A stretch of DNA of 64,000 nucleotides from Rhodospirillaceae bacterium (GTDB lineage Bacteria; Pseudomonadota; Alphaproteobacteria; SP197): NCBI GenBank assembly GCA_002722885.1, contig PBNE01000002.1:248001-312000 (forward strand), read 5' to 3'. Position 1 is the stretch's first letter; every line of letters starts with the position of its first letter. The notes beneath the pieces were generated by a model. It did not search any database and was not told the origin of the DNA. It saw only the letters and a list, made by a program, of their open reading frames with translations. Positions 53,263-62,045 of this stretch are shown here, piece by piece. The position numbers and the translations under genes are program-made.

Positions 53263-53267
53263 CAATC

Positions 53268-53549
53268 GTGTCGGCGTCGACCTCGCTCTTCTCGCTGCAG
53301 TCGGGCGATCTCCTGCCGGTACCGCTGAACGGATCGGTGGTCGACGTGCCCCTGTTCCTGGCTCACGATCAGGGTACGGCCGCCACGGCGTCGCTGGCCG
53401 ATGCCGCCGGGATGACCTGGGCCTTCGCCGAGGACGGCCTGCGCTTCGAGCTCGACGGCTTTGTTCTCGAGCCCGCCGATCCCGGCGCGACCATGACCTT
53501 CACCACATCGGGAATCGTGCTCAACGGTTTCGCGTTGATGCCGCTCTGA
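53268..53549 (+). CDS. Hypothetical protein, possibly truncated
   Basis: 93 residues from GTG 53268. The in-frame stretch is open back to a TAA at 53220 and reads protein-like throughout (GC-rich third positions), so the true start may lie slightly upstream or have been lost. The C-terminal half is beta-rich, alternating polar and hydrophobic: WAFAEDGLRFELDGFVLEP then MTFTTSGIVLNGFALMPL. No signal peptide or known motif. It stops 44 bases before the dehydrogenase ATG on the same strand. Low certainty that it is expressed. Confidence 0.35.
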   Translation: MSASTSLFSLQSGDLLPVPLNGSVVDVPLFLAHDQGTAATASLADAAGMTWAFAEDGLRFELDGFVLEPADPGATMTFTTSGIVLNGFALMPL

Positions 53550-53593
53550 TCCCCTCTTGCTAGTCTGGTCCCGGTCAACAGGAACAGACGGCT

Positions 53594-54496
53594 ATGACAT
53601 CCTCCAAAGCACGACCCAGGGTTGGTCTCCTGGGCCTGGGCAACATGGGTTCGGCCCTGGCCGACCGACTGATCGCCGGCAGCATGCCGCTGACCCTGTG
53701 GAACCGCTTCCCCGACAAGGCCCAGGCCTATCAGGAGAAGGGTGCGGCAGTGGTCAAAGGCGCCCTCGATGCGGCAGTGGTCTGCGACACTCTGCTGGTT
53801 TGCCTGCGCGATCACGCCGCGACCCGGGACACGGTGATGACGTGGGCCATGGCCGACGCGCTCAAAGGCAAGACCCTGGTTGAGCTGACGAGCATGACGG
53901 CTGCGCACTCCCGGTCCCTCGACGCCTGGGCAGAGAACAGCGGCATCGCCTATCTCGAAGGCCAGATTCAGGATTACCCCGCCACGGTGCGCGCCGGAAC
54001 GGCGACGCTGATCTGTGCCGGACCGAAGGCCGTGTTTGAGCGTTGTCGCCCGGTTCTGGAAACCCTGACCGAAAGAACAGTGTTCACGTCGGAGGTGATC
54101 GACACCGCGCCGACCCTGGTGAACGTCCAGCTCGCCTTTTCCTTCATGGCCTACGCCGGCGTGCTGCACGGTGTCGCCGTGTGCCAGGAGGCCGGTGTAC
54201 CGGTCGAACGGTTCCTCGAAACCATGGTGCGGGACAACATGACGACGGGGCCGATGGCCGACGATCTCGAGATCATGGGCCGCGCCGCCGACACACGCGC
54301 GTTCGACGACGACGTCGGTGCGACCATGGAGATCTGGCAGGCTTCGCTTGAGGAGATCATCCGCGAAGGCCGGGAGACCGGTATCACCACAAGCCATCTC
54401 GAAGCCGTCAGCACCCTCATGACCCGCGACCACGCGCTGGGCCACGACGGTCATGATATGGCTGGCCTGATCGACGCGATTCGGCCCGGCACATGA
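53594..54496 (+). CDS. Imine-reductase-like / beta-hydroxyacid dehydrogenase family NAD(P) oxidoreductase
   Basis: 300 residues. The Rossmann domain begins VGLLGLGNMGSALADRLI at 10-27, followed by LWNRFPDKA near 34-42, where Arg suggests NADP. The middle EGQIQDYPATVRAGTATLIC near 122-141 replaces the usual 3-hydroxyisobutyrate dehydrogenase DAPVSGG motif and resembles imine reductases (AxxYP). The second half is the all-helical dimerisation domain. It would reduce a cyclic imine or a 2-keto/hydroxy acid. It sits alone; a DUF1491 gene converges on it with a 30-base gap. Confidence 0.82.
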   Translation: MTSSKARPRVGLLGLGNMGSALADRLIAGSMPLTLWNRFPDKAQAYQEKGAAVVKGALDAAVVCDTLLVCLRDHAATRDTVMTWAMADALKGKTLVELTSMTAAHSRSLDAWAENSGIAYLEGQIQDYPATVRAGTATLICAGPKAVFERCRPVLETLTERTVFTSEVIDTAPTLVNVQLAFSFMAYAGVLHGVAVCQEAGVPVERFLETMVRDNMTTGPMADDLEIMGRAADTRAFDDDVGATMEIWQASLEEIIREGRETGITTSHLEAVSTLMTRDHALGHDGHDMAGLIDAIRPGT

Positions 54497-54526
54497 GCGC
54501 AAATCACCGGATTCGATAAGGAATCG

Positions 54527-54862
54527 TCAGAGAATCGGCGAGTCCGGCTGCCAGAGACCGGCCGAATCGTCGATTTCAAGAATCCAGAGGTCCGGGTCGT
54601 AGCCTGTCTGACGGTCGAGATAGGTGTCGGCAGCCTCCGCGGTGACGGATTCAGGCCCCAGGGGGCGAGTCCAGGCCAGTTCACCCTCCTCGTTGCGTGT
54701 CGGTGACAGGATAATCACCTGATCAGGTTCTCGAATCAGTTTGATGAGGATCATGCCGGCATCGCCGTCGCCCCGCTTGAGAACATAAAGCGGCACGGCG
54801 AGACCGTTGCAATGACGGACCTGGGCCTCAACCCAGATGGATGGCTTAAGCCTCTGATTCAC
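54527..54862 (-). CDS. DUF1491 family protein
   Basis: 111 residues from GTG 54862. RLKPSIWVEAQVRHCNG near 4-20, LKRGDGDAGMILIKL near 28-42 and DRQTGYDPDLWILEIDD near 82-98 match the alphaproteobacterial DUF1491 family, whose function is not known. AAGGA lies about 11 bases upstream. It is small, soluble and without cysteine clusters. The family is practically restricted to Alphaproteobacteria, which helps place the organism. Confidence 0.85.
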   Translation of the reverse strand: MNQRLKPSIWVEAQVRHCNGLAVPLYVLKRGDGDAGMILIKLIREPDQVIILSPTRNEEGELAWTRPLGPESVTAEAADTYLDRQTGYDPDLWILEIDDSAGLWQPDSPIL

Positions 54863-55304
54863 AACAGGTTTCTATCCTTCTCGGGAGACTCCTCAAGGCC
54901 TCCTCATCGGGCAGCCTATCAAACTGCAGACACAGATGCAGAGCCGATCTGTCGCCTTGGGAGCGTGAGCGGCGCGAAACTGCAGAACACACCACATTCA
55001 TCTCAGTCTGGATCACAGGGCATGATTGTTTTGAGCGTGTTTTGCTCCCGATGCAAAGCCGCCTACCGGCCAGGAGGTAGCCCAGCATTCCCAGGTCCGG
55101 ATTGCGATTCCCCAAATCGCTGAGCGGGCTCAAGCGCAACGAGCCCGCCCACAGGGACCACCCGACTTCCCGTTGGCGCATGTGAGCGCATTGTCGACGG
55201 CTCTTGTCTCGCAGCACTAAGCCCACTGCGGCTGTCCTCAACAGCCGCAGTGGGCGCTGCTCTTCGTGTTCCATGAAGCGGTGACGAACAGCGACCGGCC
55301 GCGA
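54863..55304. other. Gene-free region with one strong hairpin
   Basis: 442 bases between DUF1491 and the MFS gene, both minus strand. It is less GC-rich than the surroundings. A minus-strand open frame of 142 codons here (54846-55274) has poor codon usage, a basic Arg-rich composition and no recognisable start site, so I do not call it. The only clear structure is the hairpin at 55221-55255. Confidence 0.4.
55221..55255 (-). terminator. Perfect 15-bp hairpin downstream of the MFS gene
   Basis: GCCCACTGCGGCTGT (55221-55235) and ACAGCCGCAGTGGGC (55241-55255) are exact inverted complements with a five-base loop. It lies 50 bases after the MFS stop on the minus strand, with GGGCTTAGTG and no long U-run. 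A terminator of the transporter operon is likeliest. Confidence 0.55.
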
Positions 55305-56537
55305 TCAGGACTGTGGGCCTTGTGAGCCGGTCTTGGGCCGCCCTGCGACGACCAAGACCGAGGCGACCAGGAGCAGCAACACCGATCCGCCGAAGGCTGC
55401 GCCATAACCCAGGACGTCCGCAGCCGCGCCGATCAGTCCGGGGCCGAAGGCATATGTGAACTGGCAGATCGCCACAATCACAGCCATGGCGCGAGCAAAG
55501 TCGGCGCGAGTGAACTCGACATGGGCGATCAACCCGTAGAGCGTGACCTGATTGCCCACGCCCAGGCCGAACAGCATCCAGCCCGCACCCTGGCCCCAGG
55601 GCCCATCGGTCACGATCACCACGGCGAGACCGGCCGCCTGGACCGCGAAGTTCACCGCACCGGCCCGGCGGCGGTCGATTCGGTCGATGATCATCCCGGT
55701 CCCGACCCGGCCCGTGACCGCCATGATGCCGGTCAGCGACATGATCAGCGCGACCGTGCCCTCGCTCATATCGATGATCAGAAACCGGAACTGATGGGTC
55801 AGCACACCGACCTGCACGAACAGGGCAACGGCAAAGGGCAGCGCAATCGACCAGACCTGCCAGCTCTTGAGCAGAGCGCGTTTGCTGCGCGCTTCGGCAG
55901 GCTCCTCCTTTGCTGCGGGATCTGCAGCGCCGCCGTCGGGCGCCAGGCCCATCGCGGCAGGGCTGTGATGGAGCACAAGCCAGGCGAACACGCCCAGGGT
56001 GGCCAGCATCAATCCGGTCGTCAGCACAATGGCGGTCACGGGGCCATAGAAGCCGGCCAGCAGAACGATCACCGGTGCGATCACAACACTGCCCATGCTG
56101 GCACCGTTGAGTGAAAGCGACACCACGAAACCGCGCCGTTTCTGGAACCAGGGGGCGAGCACGATGTTGACACCGGCGGTGCCGAGAAAAGCCCAGCCCG
56201 GTGCCATGACTAGAAAGGCCAGCCACATCTGCCAGGGCTCGGTGAGCAGCGGCATGGCGAGCGGACCGATGGCGATGGCGACCATGCCGATGAGACAGGC
56301 GCGTCGATGGCCCAGGCACTTGAACACATCGGCCGAGAACACGACGACACCAGCGCTGACAGCATAAAACACCGTAACCGCAAGCGAGACTTCGGCCAGA
56401 TCCCAGCCATGCTTTTCGGTCAGCCAGCCGAGATAGATCGCCGAGCCGTAGAAACCGAAACCCCAGGCGAAGAGCGCCATCAGGAACCCGGTCCAGGCGA
56501 CCCACCAGCCAAAGAAGACCCGGTTGACAGCGGTCAT
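55305..56537 (-). CDS. MFS transporter
   Basis: 410 residues from ATG 56537. The frame is open back to 57170 but that stretch is antisense-like Arg/Ala-rich sequence overlapping the upstream permease gene. Twelve membrane segments are visible in two halves split by a charged loop (GGAADPAAKEEPAEARSKRA, about 200-219). FFGWWVAWTGFLMALFAWGFG near 8-28 resembles oxalate/formate antiporter-type monocarboxylate carriers. It overlaps the EamA gene by four bases (ATGA) and is its translational partner. A small organic acid is a plausible substrate. Confidence 0.88.
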   Translation of the reverse strand: MTAVNRVFFGWWVAWTGFLMALFAWGFGFYGSAIYLGWLTEKHGWDLAEVSLAVTVFYAVSAGVVVFSADVFKCLGHRRACLIGMVAIAIGPLAMPLLTEPWQMWLAFLVMAPGWAFLGTAGVNIVLAPWFQKRRGFVVSLSLNGASMGSVVIAPVIVLLAGFYGPVTAIVLTTGLMLATLGVFAWLVLHHSPAAMGLAPDGGAADPAAKEEPAEARSKRALLKSWQVWSIALPFAVALFVQVGVLTHQFRFLIIDMSEGTVALIMSLTGIMAVTGRVGTGMIIDRIDRRRAGAVNFAVQAAGLAVVIVTDGPWGQGAGWMLFGLGVGNQVTLYGLIAHVEFTRADFARAMAVIVAICQFTYAFGPGLIGAAADVLGYGAAFGGSVLLLLVASVLVVAGRPKTGSQGPQS

Positions 56538-57454
56538 GATGATCGCGAGGCTCGCCAGCGAAGGAGCAGCCGCCCGTCGATGGCAACCAGCCCGACGCCG
56601 ATCAGGACCATGCCGACAAGCTGTTCGATACTGACGGGTTCGGACAGGAACAGCACACCGAGCACAATGGCGCTGGGCGGCACCAGCAGGGTGACCAGCA
56701 TGACATTGCTGCCACCGGCCCGCTGGAGGATAGCAAAGAACATGACATAAGCGAGCGAGGTGCAGAGAACACCGATCGCAACCAGCGCGAGCCAGACTGT
56801 GGTCGACGGCATCTGCAGTGTCCAGGGCTGGTCGATCAGGGCCGCGGCCGGCAACAGCAGCAGCATCGAACAGCTTGCCTGGCCCGTCGCCGCGCTGATC
56901 GGCGGCAGGTGGCGCAGGCGACGGCCCCAGAGCCCCGCCGCGGCATAGGACATCGCCGCACACAGCAGCAGCGCCGCACCCAGAAGCTGGTCTTCCACAC
57001 GGCCCAGGATCGAGGGGCCGAGCAACACGCCGACGCCGAGAACACCGAGCAGTACACCGACCAGCCGATTGGGCGTGAGCTTTTCGTCGGAGGTCAGGAA
57101 GTGGGCGGCGATCACGCCGAAGACCGGGGTGGTTGCGTTTAGCACACCCGCCATGCCTCCGGTGACCCAAACCTGGCCCGTCACGATCAGGCTGAACGGC
57201 AGCGCATTGTTAAGCAGACCCATGACCAGCAGGTCACGCCAGGTCGCGCCATCACGCGGCAGCGCGGGCCGAGTGATCAGCACGAGCACCCAGAGCCCCG
57301 CAGCACCGAACACCATGCGGGCGGCCACGATCGTGACCGGCAGCAGTTCGGCGAGGGCGACCTCGGCCAGGAAAAAGGATGCGCCCCAAACGATGGAGAG
57401 CAGAACCAACAGAACCCAGGCGGTGGTATCAAGAGCGGGGGCACGGGCGGACAT
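56534..57454 (-). CDS. EamA/DMT-family permease, second copy
   Basis: 306 residues from ATG 57454, ten membrane segments as two EamA repeats. The first begins WVLLVLLSIVWGASFFLAEVAL near 12-33 and the second ends VLGVLFLSEPVSIEQLVGMVLI. Its frame is open upstream to 57601, but the ATG at 57454 immediately precedes the first membrane segment. It overlaps the MFS gene, so the two transporters form an operon. They are divergent from the acyl-CoA synthetase gene across a 103-base gap. The substrate is unknown. Confidence 0.87.
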   Translation of the reverse strand: MSARAPALDTTAWVLLVLLSIVWGASFFLAEVALAELLPVTIVAARMVFGAAGLWVLVLITRPALPRDGATWRDLLVMGLLNNALPFSLIVTGQVWVTGGMAGVLNATTPVFGVIAAHFLTSDEKLTPNRLVGVLLGVLGVGVLLGPSILGRVEDQLLGAALLLCAAMSYAAAGLWGRRLRHLPPISAATGQASCSMLLLLPAAALIDQPWTLQMPSTTVWLALVAIGVLCTSLAYVMFFAILQRAGGSNVMLVTLLVPPSAIVLGVLFLSEPVSIEQLVGMVLIGVGLVAIDGRLLLRWRASRSS

Positions 57455-57557
57455 GGTGCGGACTATTGCCGGATGCGGTTGCCCTGTCATTCCGCTTCTT
57501 GCGCTCGTAGCTCCAGCCGCTAGTGTGCGTCTCTCAAGTTGTCCGACAGGTTCTCCG

Positions 57558-59645
57558 ATGGTGCAGCACCGTCTCCAGCCTCTTCTTTGTCCCGGCTCCA
57601 TCGCCGTGGTCGGCGCCTCTCCGAAGCAGTCGAGCTTCGGTTGGATGTCCTACAGAGGCATCGTCGACAGCGGCTTTGACGGCGCGCTTCATCTGATCAA
57701 TCCACGCTACGACAGCATCGACGGCCGGCCCTGCCTGCCAAACCTGGCAGCCATAGGCAAGCCGGTCGATCACGCCATGCTGAATGTGGCCAACGCGCGT
57801 CTCGAGGCTGTCTTCGACGACGCCATCGCCGCGGGCATCCCCGCCGTCACAATCTTCGCGTCGGGATATCTTGAGGGCGACACCGATCCGCCGCTGGTCG
57901 AACGGCTGCGCCGCAAAGCGCGCGAAACCGGCCTTCTGATCTGTGGCGGCAACGGCTCGGGCTTCGTCAACTACGCCGAAGGCACGCTGGTCAACCTCGC
58001 CGGAAACCGCGGCAACCCGGAGGTCGGCAACATCACCCTGATCTCCCAGTCCGGTTCGATCTATGGCGGCCTGATCCAGAACGACGGTCGGCTCAACTTT
58101 AACCTGACGGTCTCGTCCGGCCAGGAGATCTCGACCACGGTCGCCGACTACATGGATTACGCGCTCGCGCTCGACTCGACGCGTGCCATCGCGCTCTTCA
58201 TCGAGACCATACGCGATCCCGAAGGGTTCGCTGCCGCCGCCGACCAGGCCATGGCACAGGGTGTGCCGATCGTGGTGATAAAGGCCGCGCGCACCGAAGA
58301 AAGCGTGAAGATGGCGATGAGCCATTCCGGTGCGCTGGCCGGCGACGATGACGCCTACAATGCCTTCTTCGAGCACCACGGCGTGCTGCGTGTCTATGAC
58401 CTGCCCGAGATGACGGCGACCCTGCAGCTCGCCACCCAGCCTCGCACCATGGCTCCGGGTGGGCTGGTCGCCATCACCGATTCCGGCGGTGAACGCGAAC
58501 ACCTGGCCGACCAGGCGAGCGACGCCGGCGTGACCTTTGCCGAGATCACGCCTGAGACCTCGGCCCGGCTGGCCGAACGGCTGGAGTACGGTCTGGACCC
58601 CGTGAACCCGCTCGACGCCTGGGGCACCGGCCATGACTACCAGGGCATCTTCATCGATTGCTGGCATGCCCTGATGGCCGATCCCAACGCAGCAGGGGGC
58701 GCCTGGATCGCCGACATGCGCGACGGGGAACAGTTCCGCTTCATCTTTGTCGAAGGTGCCCATGCCACCGCAAAGGCGACCGGCAAACCCATGGCCTTCG
58801 TGAACTGCGTGCCCGGCGGCATCGGCCACGAAACCGTTGCCCTGCTGAACGACTACGGCATCCCCTTCATCGACGGCATGGGTGCCGCAATGACCGCCTT
58901 TGCCCGCATGATGGCCTGGCGCGACAAGCGCGCCGCGCGCGCGATGGCACCGCCGGACGCCCCTGCCCAAAGCGTCATCGAACGCTGGCGCGAGCGGCTA
59001 GCAACGGGGATGGCGCTGGACGAGGCCGAAGGTCTGGCGCTTGCGGCAGACTTCGGGATCGAAACTCCCGCCACAGCGATCGTCGAGACTGCCGAGGAAG
59101 CCGTGGCCGCGGCCGAAGCCTGTGCCGGCCCGGTTGTTCTGAAGACCGCAATGCCGGGCATCCAGCACAAGTCGGATGTGGGCGGCGTTGCGGTGAGGCT
59201 CGACGGCGTCGAGGCCGTGCGTGCGGCCTATGACGACATGGCGGCACGTCTCGGAGCCCGCTGTCTTGTCGCACCTATGGCGCCGTGTGGCGTGGAGATG
59301 GTGTTCGGACTGGTGCGTGACGCCCAGTTCGGTCCCCTGGTGCTGGTCGGCTCCGGCGGCATTCTGGTCGAGGTGTTGAAAGACAGTCTGCTCGCCGTAC
59401 CGCCCTTTGACGAAGCCCACGCCCTGTCGCTGATCGACCGCCTGAAGGGACGTGCGCTGCTCGACGGTGTACGCGGTGAAGCCTCCGCCGATGTCCCGGC
59501 GCTCGCGACCATGCTGGCGCGCTTTTCCGTGCTTGCCGCCGAACTGGGCGATAGCATCGCCGAACTCGATCTCAACCCGGTGATCACCGGGCCCGACGGC
59601 GCGGTTGCCGTCGATGCCCTGGTGGTCCCGTCAACCGAAGCGTAA
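57558..59645 (+). CDS. ADP-forming acyl-CoA synthetase (acetate--CoA ligase family)
   Basis: 695 residues from ATG 57558. The alpha-like half has a CoA-binding domain at 1-130 (SIAVVGASPKQSSFGW near 14-29) and succinyl-CoA-ligase-like domains (ISQSGSIYGGL near 167-177, ITDSGGEREHLADQA near 308-322). The beta-like half is an ATP-grasp domain from about 470, with LKTAMPGIQHKSDVGGV near 527-543 as the nucleotide motif. Fused alpha-beta order is common in bacteria. It would convert an acid plus CoA and ATP into the acyl-CoA. The enoyl-CoA hydratase starts 14 bases after its stop, implying one acyl-CoA pathway. Confidence 0.9.
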   Translation: MVQHRLQPLLCPGSIAVVGASPKQSSFGWMSYRGIVDSGFDGALHLINPRYDSIDGRPCLPNLAAIGKPVDHAMLNVANARLEAVFDDAIAAGIPAVTIFASGYLEGDTDPPLVERLRRKARETGLLICGGNGSGFVNYAEGTLVNLAGNRGNPEVGNITLISQSGSIYGGLIQNDGRLNFNLTVSSGQEISTTVADYMDYALALDSTRAIALFIETIRDPEGFAAAADQAMAQGVPIVVIKAARTEESVKMAMSHSGALAGDDDAYNAFFEHHGVLRVYDLPEMTATLQLATQPRTMAPGGLVAITDSGGEREHLADQASDAGVTFAEITPETSARLAERLEYGLDPVNPLDAWGTGHDYQGIFIDCWHALMADPNAAGGAWIADMRDGEQFRFIFVEGAHATAKATGKPMAFVNCVPGGIGHETVALLNDYGIPFIDGMGAAMTAFARMMAWRDKRAARAMAPPDAPAQSVIERWRERLATGMALDEAEGLALAADFGIETPATAIVETAEEAVAAAEACAGPVVLKTAMPGIQHKSDVGGVAVRLDGVEAVRAAYDDMAARLGARCLVAPMAPCGVEMVFGLVRDAQFGPLVLVGSGGILVEVLKDSLLAVPPFDEAHALSLIDRLKGRALLDGVRGEASADVPALATMLARFSVLAAELGDSIAELDLNPVITGPDGAVAVDALVVPSTEA

Positions 59646-59659
59646 CGAGGGAGAAGACC

Positions 59660-60466
59660 ATGGCTGAAGAAGTCACCGTCGAGAGAACCGACAAGGTCGC
59701 CAAGGTGACCATCATGCGTGCGGACAAGTTCAACTCCATGAACCCGCCGTTCATGAAGGAGCTGTCCGACACTCTCCGCGATCTCGATGCCGACGACAGC
59801 GTCTCGGTGATCATCCTGACCGGCGACGGCAACCACTTCGGCGCGGGCTATGACCTCAAGTACGAATGGGGCAAGCACTACGGACGCGGCCCGATGGGCA
59901 CACGCAAGATGCTCAAAGACTGCGCCGACTTCGAGTTCGGTCCCTGGGACTGCTCCAAGCCAGTGATCGCCATGGTGCGCGGCTACTGCCTCGCCGGCAG
60001 CTGTGAGCTCGCCATGATGTGCTGCATCACCTACGCCTCCGAAGAGGCCATGTTCGGTGAGCCCGAGATCCGCTTCTCGACGGCGCCCCCGGCCGTGATC
60101 ATGCCCTGGATCATCGGCCTCAAACGCACCCGCGAACTACTCTACACCGGCGACATGATCACTGCCGAAGAGGCACGCCAGTTCGGCATGGTCAACAAGG
60201 TCTTCCCCGCCGACAAGCTGGAGGAAGAAACCATGAAGTACGCCAAGCGCGCCTCGGCGATTGCTCTGGAAGGCCTGCAGACGACCAAGGCCGCGATCAA
60301 TCAGGGTGCCGAAATTGCCGGACTGCGCAGCGCGATCACCTACGGCGTGGAGGTCGGCGGCATTCTCGATGCCCAGGAAACCGAGCAGTACAAGCAGTTC
60401 GAAGCGGTCAGACGCGAAAAGGGCCTGAGCGCCGCCATCCGCTGGCGCGAGAGCCAGTTCGACTGA
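59660..60466 (+). CDS. Enoyl-CoA hydratase/isomerase family protein
   Basis: 268 residues, crotonase superfamily. The two oxyanion-hole stretches are HFGAGYDLK near 55-63 and RGYCLAGSCELAMMCC near 107-122. FGEPEIRF near 133-140 is in the position of the catalytic Glu loop. GAGGGAGAAG precedes the ATG. It is coupled to the acyl-CoA synthetase upstream, so it probably acts on the CoA thioester made by that enzyme. The GDMITAEEARQFGMVNKVFP stretch near 158-177 is typical of the family. Confidence 0.92.
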   Translation: MAEEVTVERTDKVAKVTIMRADKFNSMNPPFMKELSDTLRDLDADDSVSVIILTGDGNHFGAGYDLKYEWGKHYGRGPMGTRKMLKDCADFEFGPWDCSKPVIAMVRGYCLAGSCELAMMCCITYASEEAMFGEPEIRFSTAPPAVIMPWIIGLKRTRELLYTGDMITAEEARQFGMVNKVFPADKLEEETMKYAKRASAIALEGLQTTKAAINQGAEIAGLRSAITYGVEVGGILDAQETEQYKQFEAVRREKGLSAAIRWRESQFD

Positions 60467-60476
60467 CGGAGAGCGC

Positions 60477-60962
60477 TCAGCCGTCGCCGTCTTCGGCGTA
60501 GACGCCCCAGAGGTCGGTCATGGGCATCCAGCCCTTCACACCGTCGATCTCGACGCGGCACCACGCCACGTCGCAGGAGATGAACGACGCCTGCACGCCG
60601 GGCTCGGCGCGAAACACCGCATCCGCGCCGAGATCGGGGCTGTCGTAACCGGTGCGGATCGAGGGGCCCGTGATGATGACGCTGCGCGACCCCGACAGCA
60701 TGATCCGGTGGATCCAGCCCTCCGCGCCGTCGATATCGCGGACATAACGCCAGTCCTCATATTCCTTGAGGATCTCCACCGGCAGGCCCTTGCGGAGATA
60801 GGACCAGTTGACTGGATAGTTGGTCCCCGGCCCTGCGCGCATATAGACCTCGTCGGCCTTCAACGACACGAAACGGGGCAGCGGCAGCGTATCCTGGGCC
60901 ACGGAAGGCAGCGCAAACGCGGCAAACAGCAAAAAGAGAGCGCCATGCACCCCGTGCAGCAC
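60477..60962 (-). CDS. Exported SH3-like domain protein
   Basis: About 161 residues if started at GTG 60962, just before the signal peptide (HGALFLLFAAFALPSVAQD). ATGs further upstream (61055, 61148) give longer frames, but these would leave no room for the promoter of the divergent dehydrogenase at 61054. Two SH3-like repeats follow: LKADEVYMRAGPGTNYPV with EDWRYVRDIDGAEGWIHR, and AEPGVQASFISCDVAWCRV with GVKGWM. Such proteins bind the cell wall or act as periplasmic adaptors. This pair of divergent genes (SH3 protein, D-2-hydroxyacid dehydrogenase) recurs in alphaproteobacteria. Confidence 0.72.
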   Translation of the reverse strand: MLHGVHGALFLLFAAFALPSVAQDTLPLPRFVSLKADEVYMRAGPGTNYPVNWSYLRKGLPVEILKEYEDWRYVRDIDGAEGWIHRIMLSGSRSVIITGPSIRTGYDSPDLGADAVFRAEPGVQASFISCDVAWCRVEIDGVKGWMPMTDLWGVYAEDGDG

Positions 60963-61053
60963 CGCGTTGCGTTGTTTCGCGGGATCGTATTTGGTAAAGG
61001 TCGCGCTGCCCGCCGTTTGGGGCGATCGTCGCAGTGAGGCAAGAAGCAAACGC

Positions 61054-62043
61054 ATGGCCCGAGCCAAGAAACCTATGGTCATTGTCACCAGAAAGCTGCC
61101 CGACGTCATCGAGACACGGATGATGGAACTTTTCGACACCAGGCTCAACGACGACGATCATCCGATGTCGCGCGACGAGCTGGTCGAAGCCGTGAAAACA
61201 GCCGATGTGCTGGTCCCCACCCTGACCGACCGCATCGACAAGGGCATCCTGGCCCAGGCCGGTGACGACCTGCGCCTGATTGCGAACTTCGGCACTGGCG
61301 TCGACCACATCGAGCTCGTCGCCGCCCGCGAGCGCGGCATCACGGTCACGAACACACCCGGCGTGCTGACCGAAGACACCGCCGACATGACCATGGCGCT
61401 GATCCTGGATGTGATCCGGCGGGTCAGTCAGGGCGAGCGGATGATCCGCAGCGGCGAATGGACCGGCTGGAGCCCGACTCACATGCTGGGCAACCGGCTC
61501 TGGGGCAAGCGCCTGGGCATCATCGGCATGGGCCGCATCGGTTCGGCCGTCGCGCGCCGGGCCAAGGGCTTCGGTCTTTCAATCCACTATCACAACCGGC
61601 GTCAGCTCCCCGAACACAGCGAGCTGGAGCTGGAGGCGACCTATTGGGAGAGCCTCGACCAGATGCTGGCCCGCATGGACATCATCTCGGTCAACTGCCC
61701 GCACACGCCCGGCACCTTCCATCTGCTGTCGGCGCGACGCCTGAAGCTGCTGAAGAACACCGCCGTGATCGTGAACACGTCACGCGGCGAGGTGATCGAC
61801 GAACAGGCTCTGACCCGGATGCTGAAAGCCGGCGAGATCGCCGGGGCCGGCCTCGATGTCTTCGAACACGAGCCCGCCGTGAACCCGAAGCTGCTCGCCC
61901 TGGGCAATGTCACCCTGCTACCCCACATGGGCTCGGCCACGATCGAAGGCCGGATCGACATGGGCGAGAAGGTCATCATCAACATCAAGATCTACGCCGA
62001 CGGCCACAAGCCGCCCGACCGGGTGATCGATACGCTTCTTTAG
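61054..62043 (+). CDS. D-2-hydroxyacid dehydrogenase (glyoxylate/hydroxypyruvate reductase-like)
   Basis: 329 residues from ATG 61054. The cofactor loop IIGMGRIGSAVARRAKGFG near 156-174 is followed by HNRRQ (Arg suggests NADP(H)). The catalytic Arg sits in VNTSRGEVID near 240-249, the Glu in the loop ending FEHEPAVNP near 270-278, and the His in LLPHMGSAT near 287-295. TEDTADMTMALIL near 108-120 is the usual signature. Reduction of glyoxylate or hydroxypyruvate would fit a glycine/sarcosine-consuming cell. It is divergent from the SH3-like gene. Confidence 0.93.
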   Translation: MARAKKPMVIVTRKLPDVIETRMMELFDTRLNDDDHPMSRDELVEAVKTADVLVPTLTDRIDKGILAQAGDDLRLIANFGTGVDHIELVAARERGITVTNTPGVLTEDTADMTMALILDVIRRVSQGERMIRSGEWTGWSPTHMLGNRLWGKRLGIIGMGRIGSAVARRAKGFGLSIHYHNRRQLPEHSELELEATYWESLDQMLARMDIISVNCPHTPGTFHLLSARRLKLLKNTAVIVNTSRGEVIDEQALTRMLKAGEIAGAGLDVFEHEPAVNPKLLALGNVTLLPHMGSATIEGRIDMGEKVIINIKIYADGHKPPDRVIDTLL

Positions 62044-62045
62044 CC

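Noticed and set aside
55305..57170. A 621-residue MFS protein starting at 57170
   Set aside because: The extra 211 residues overlap the coding region of the EamA permease in another frame and are low-complexity. The ATG at 56537 overlaps the EamA stop in the usual ATGA manner.
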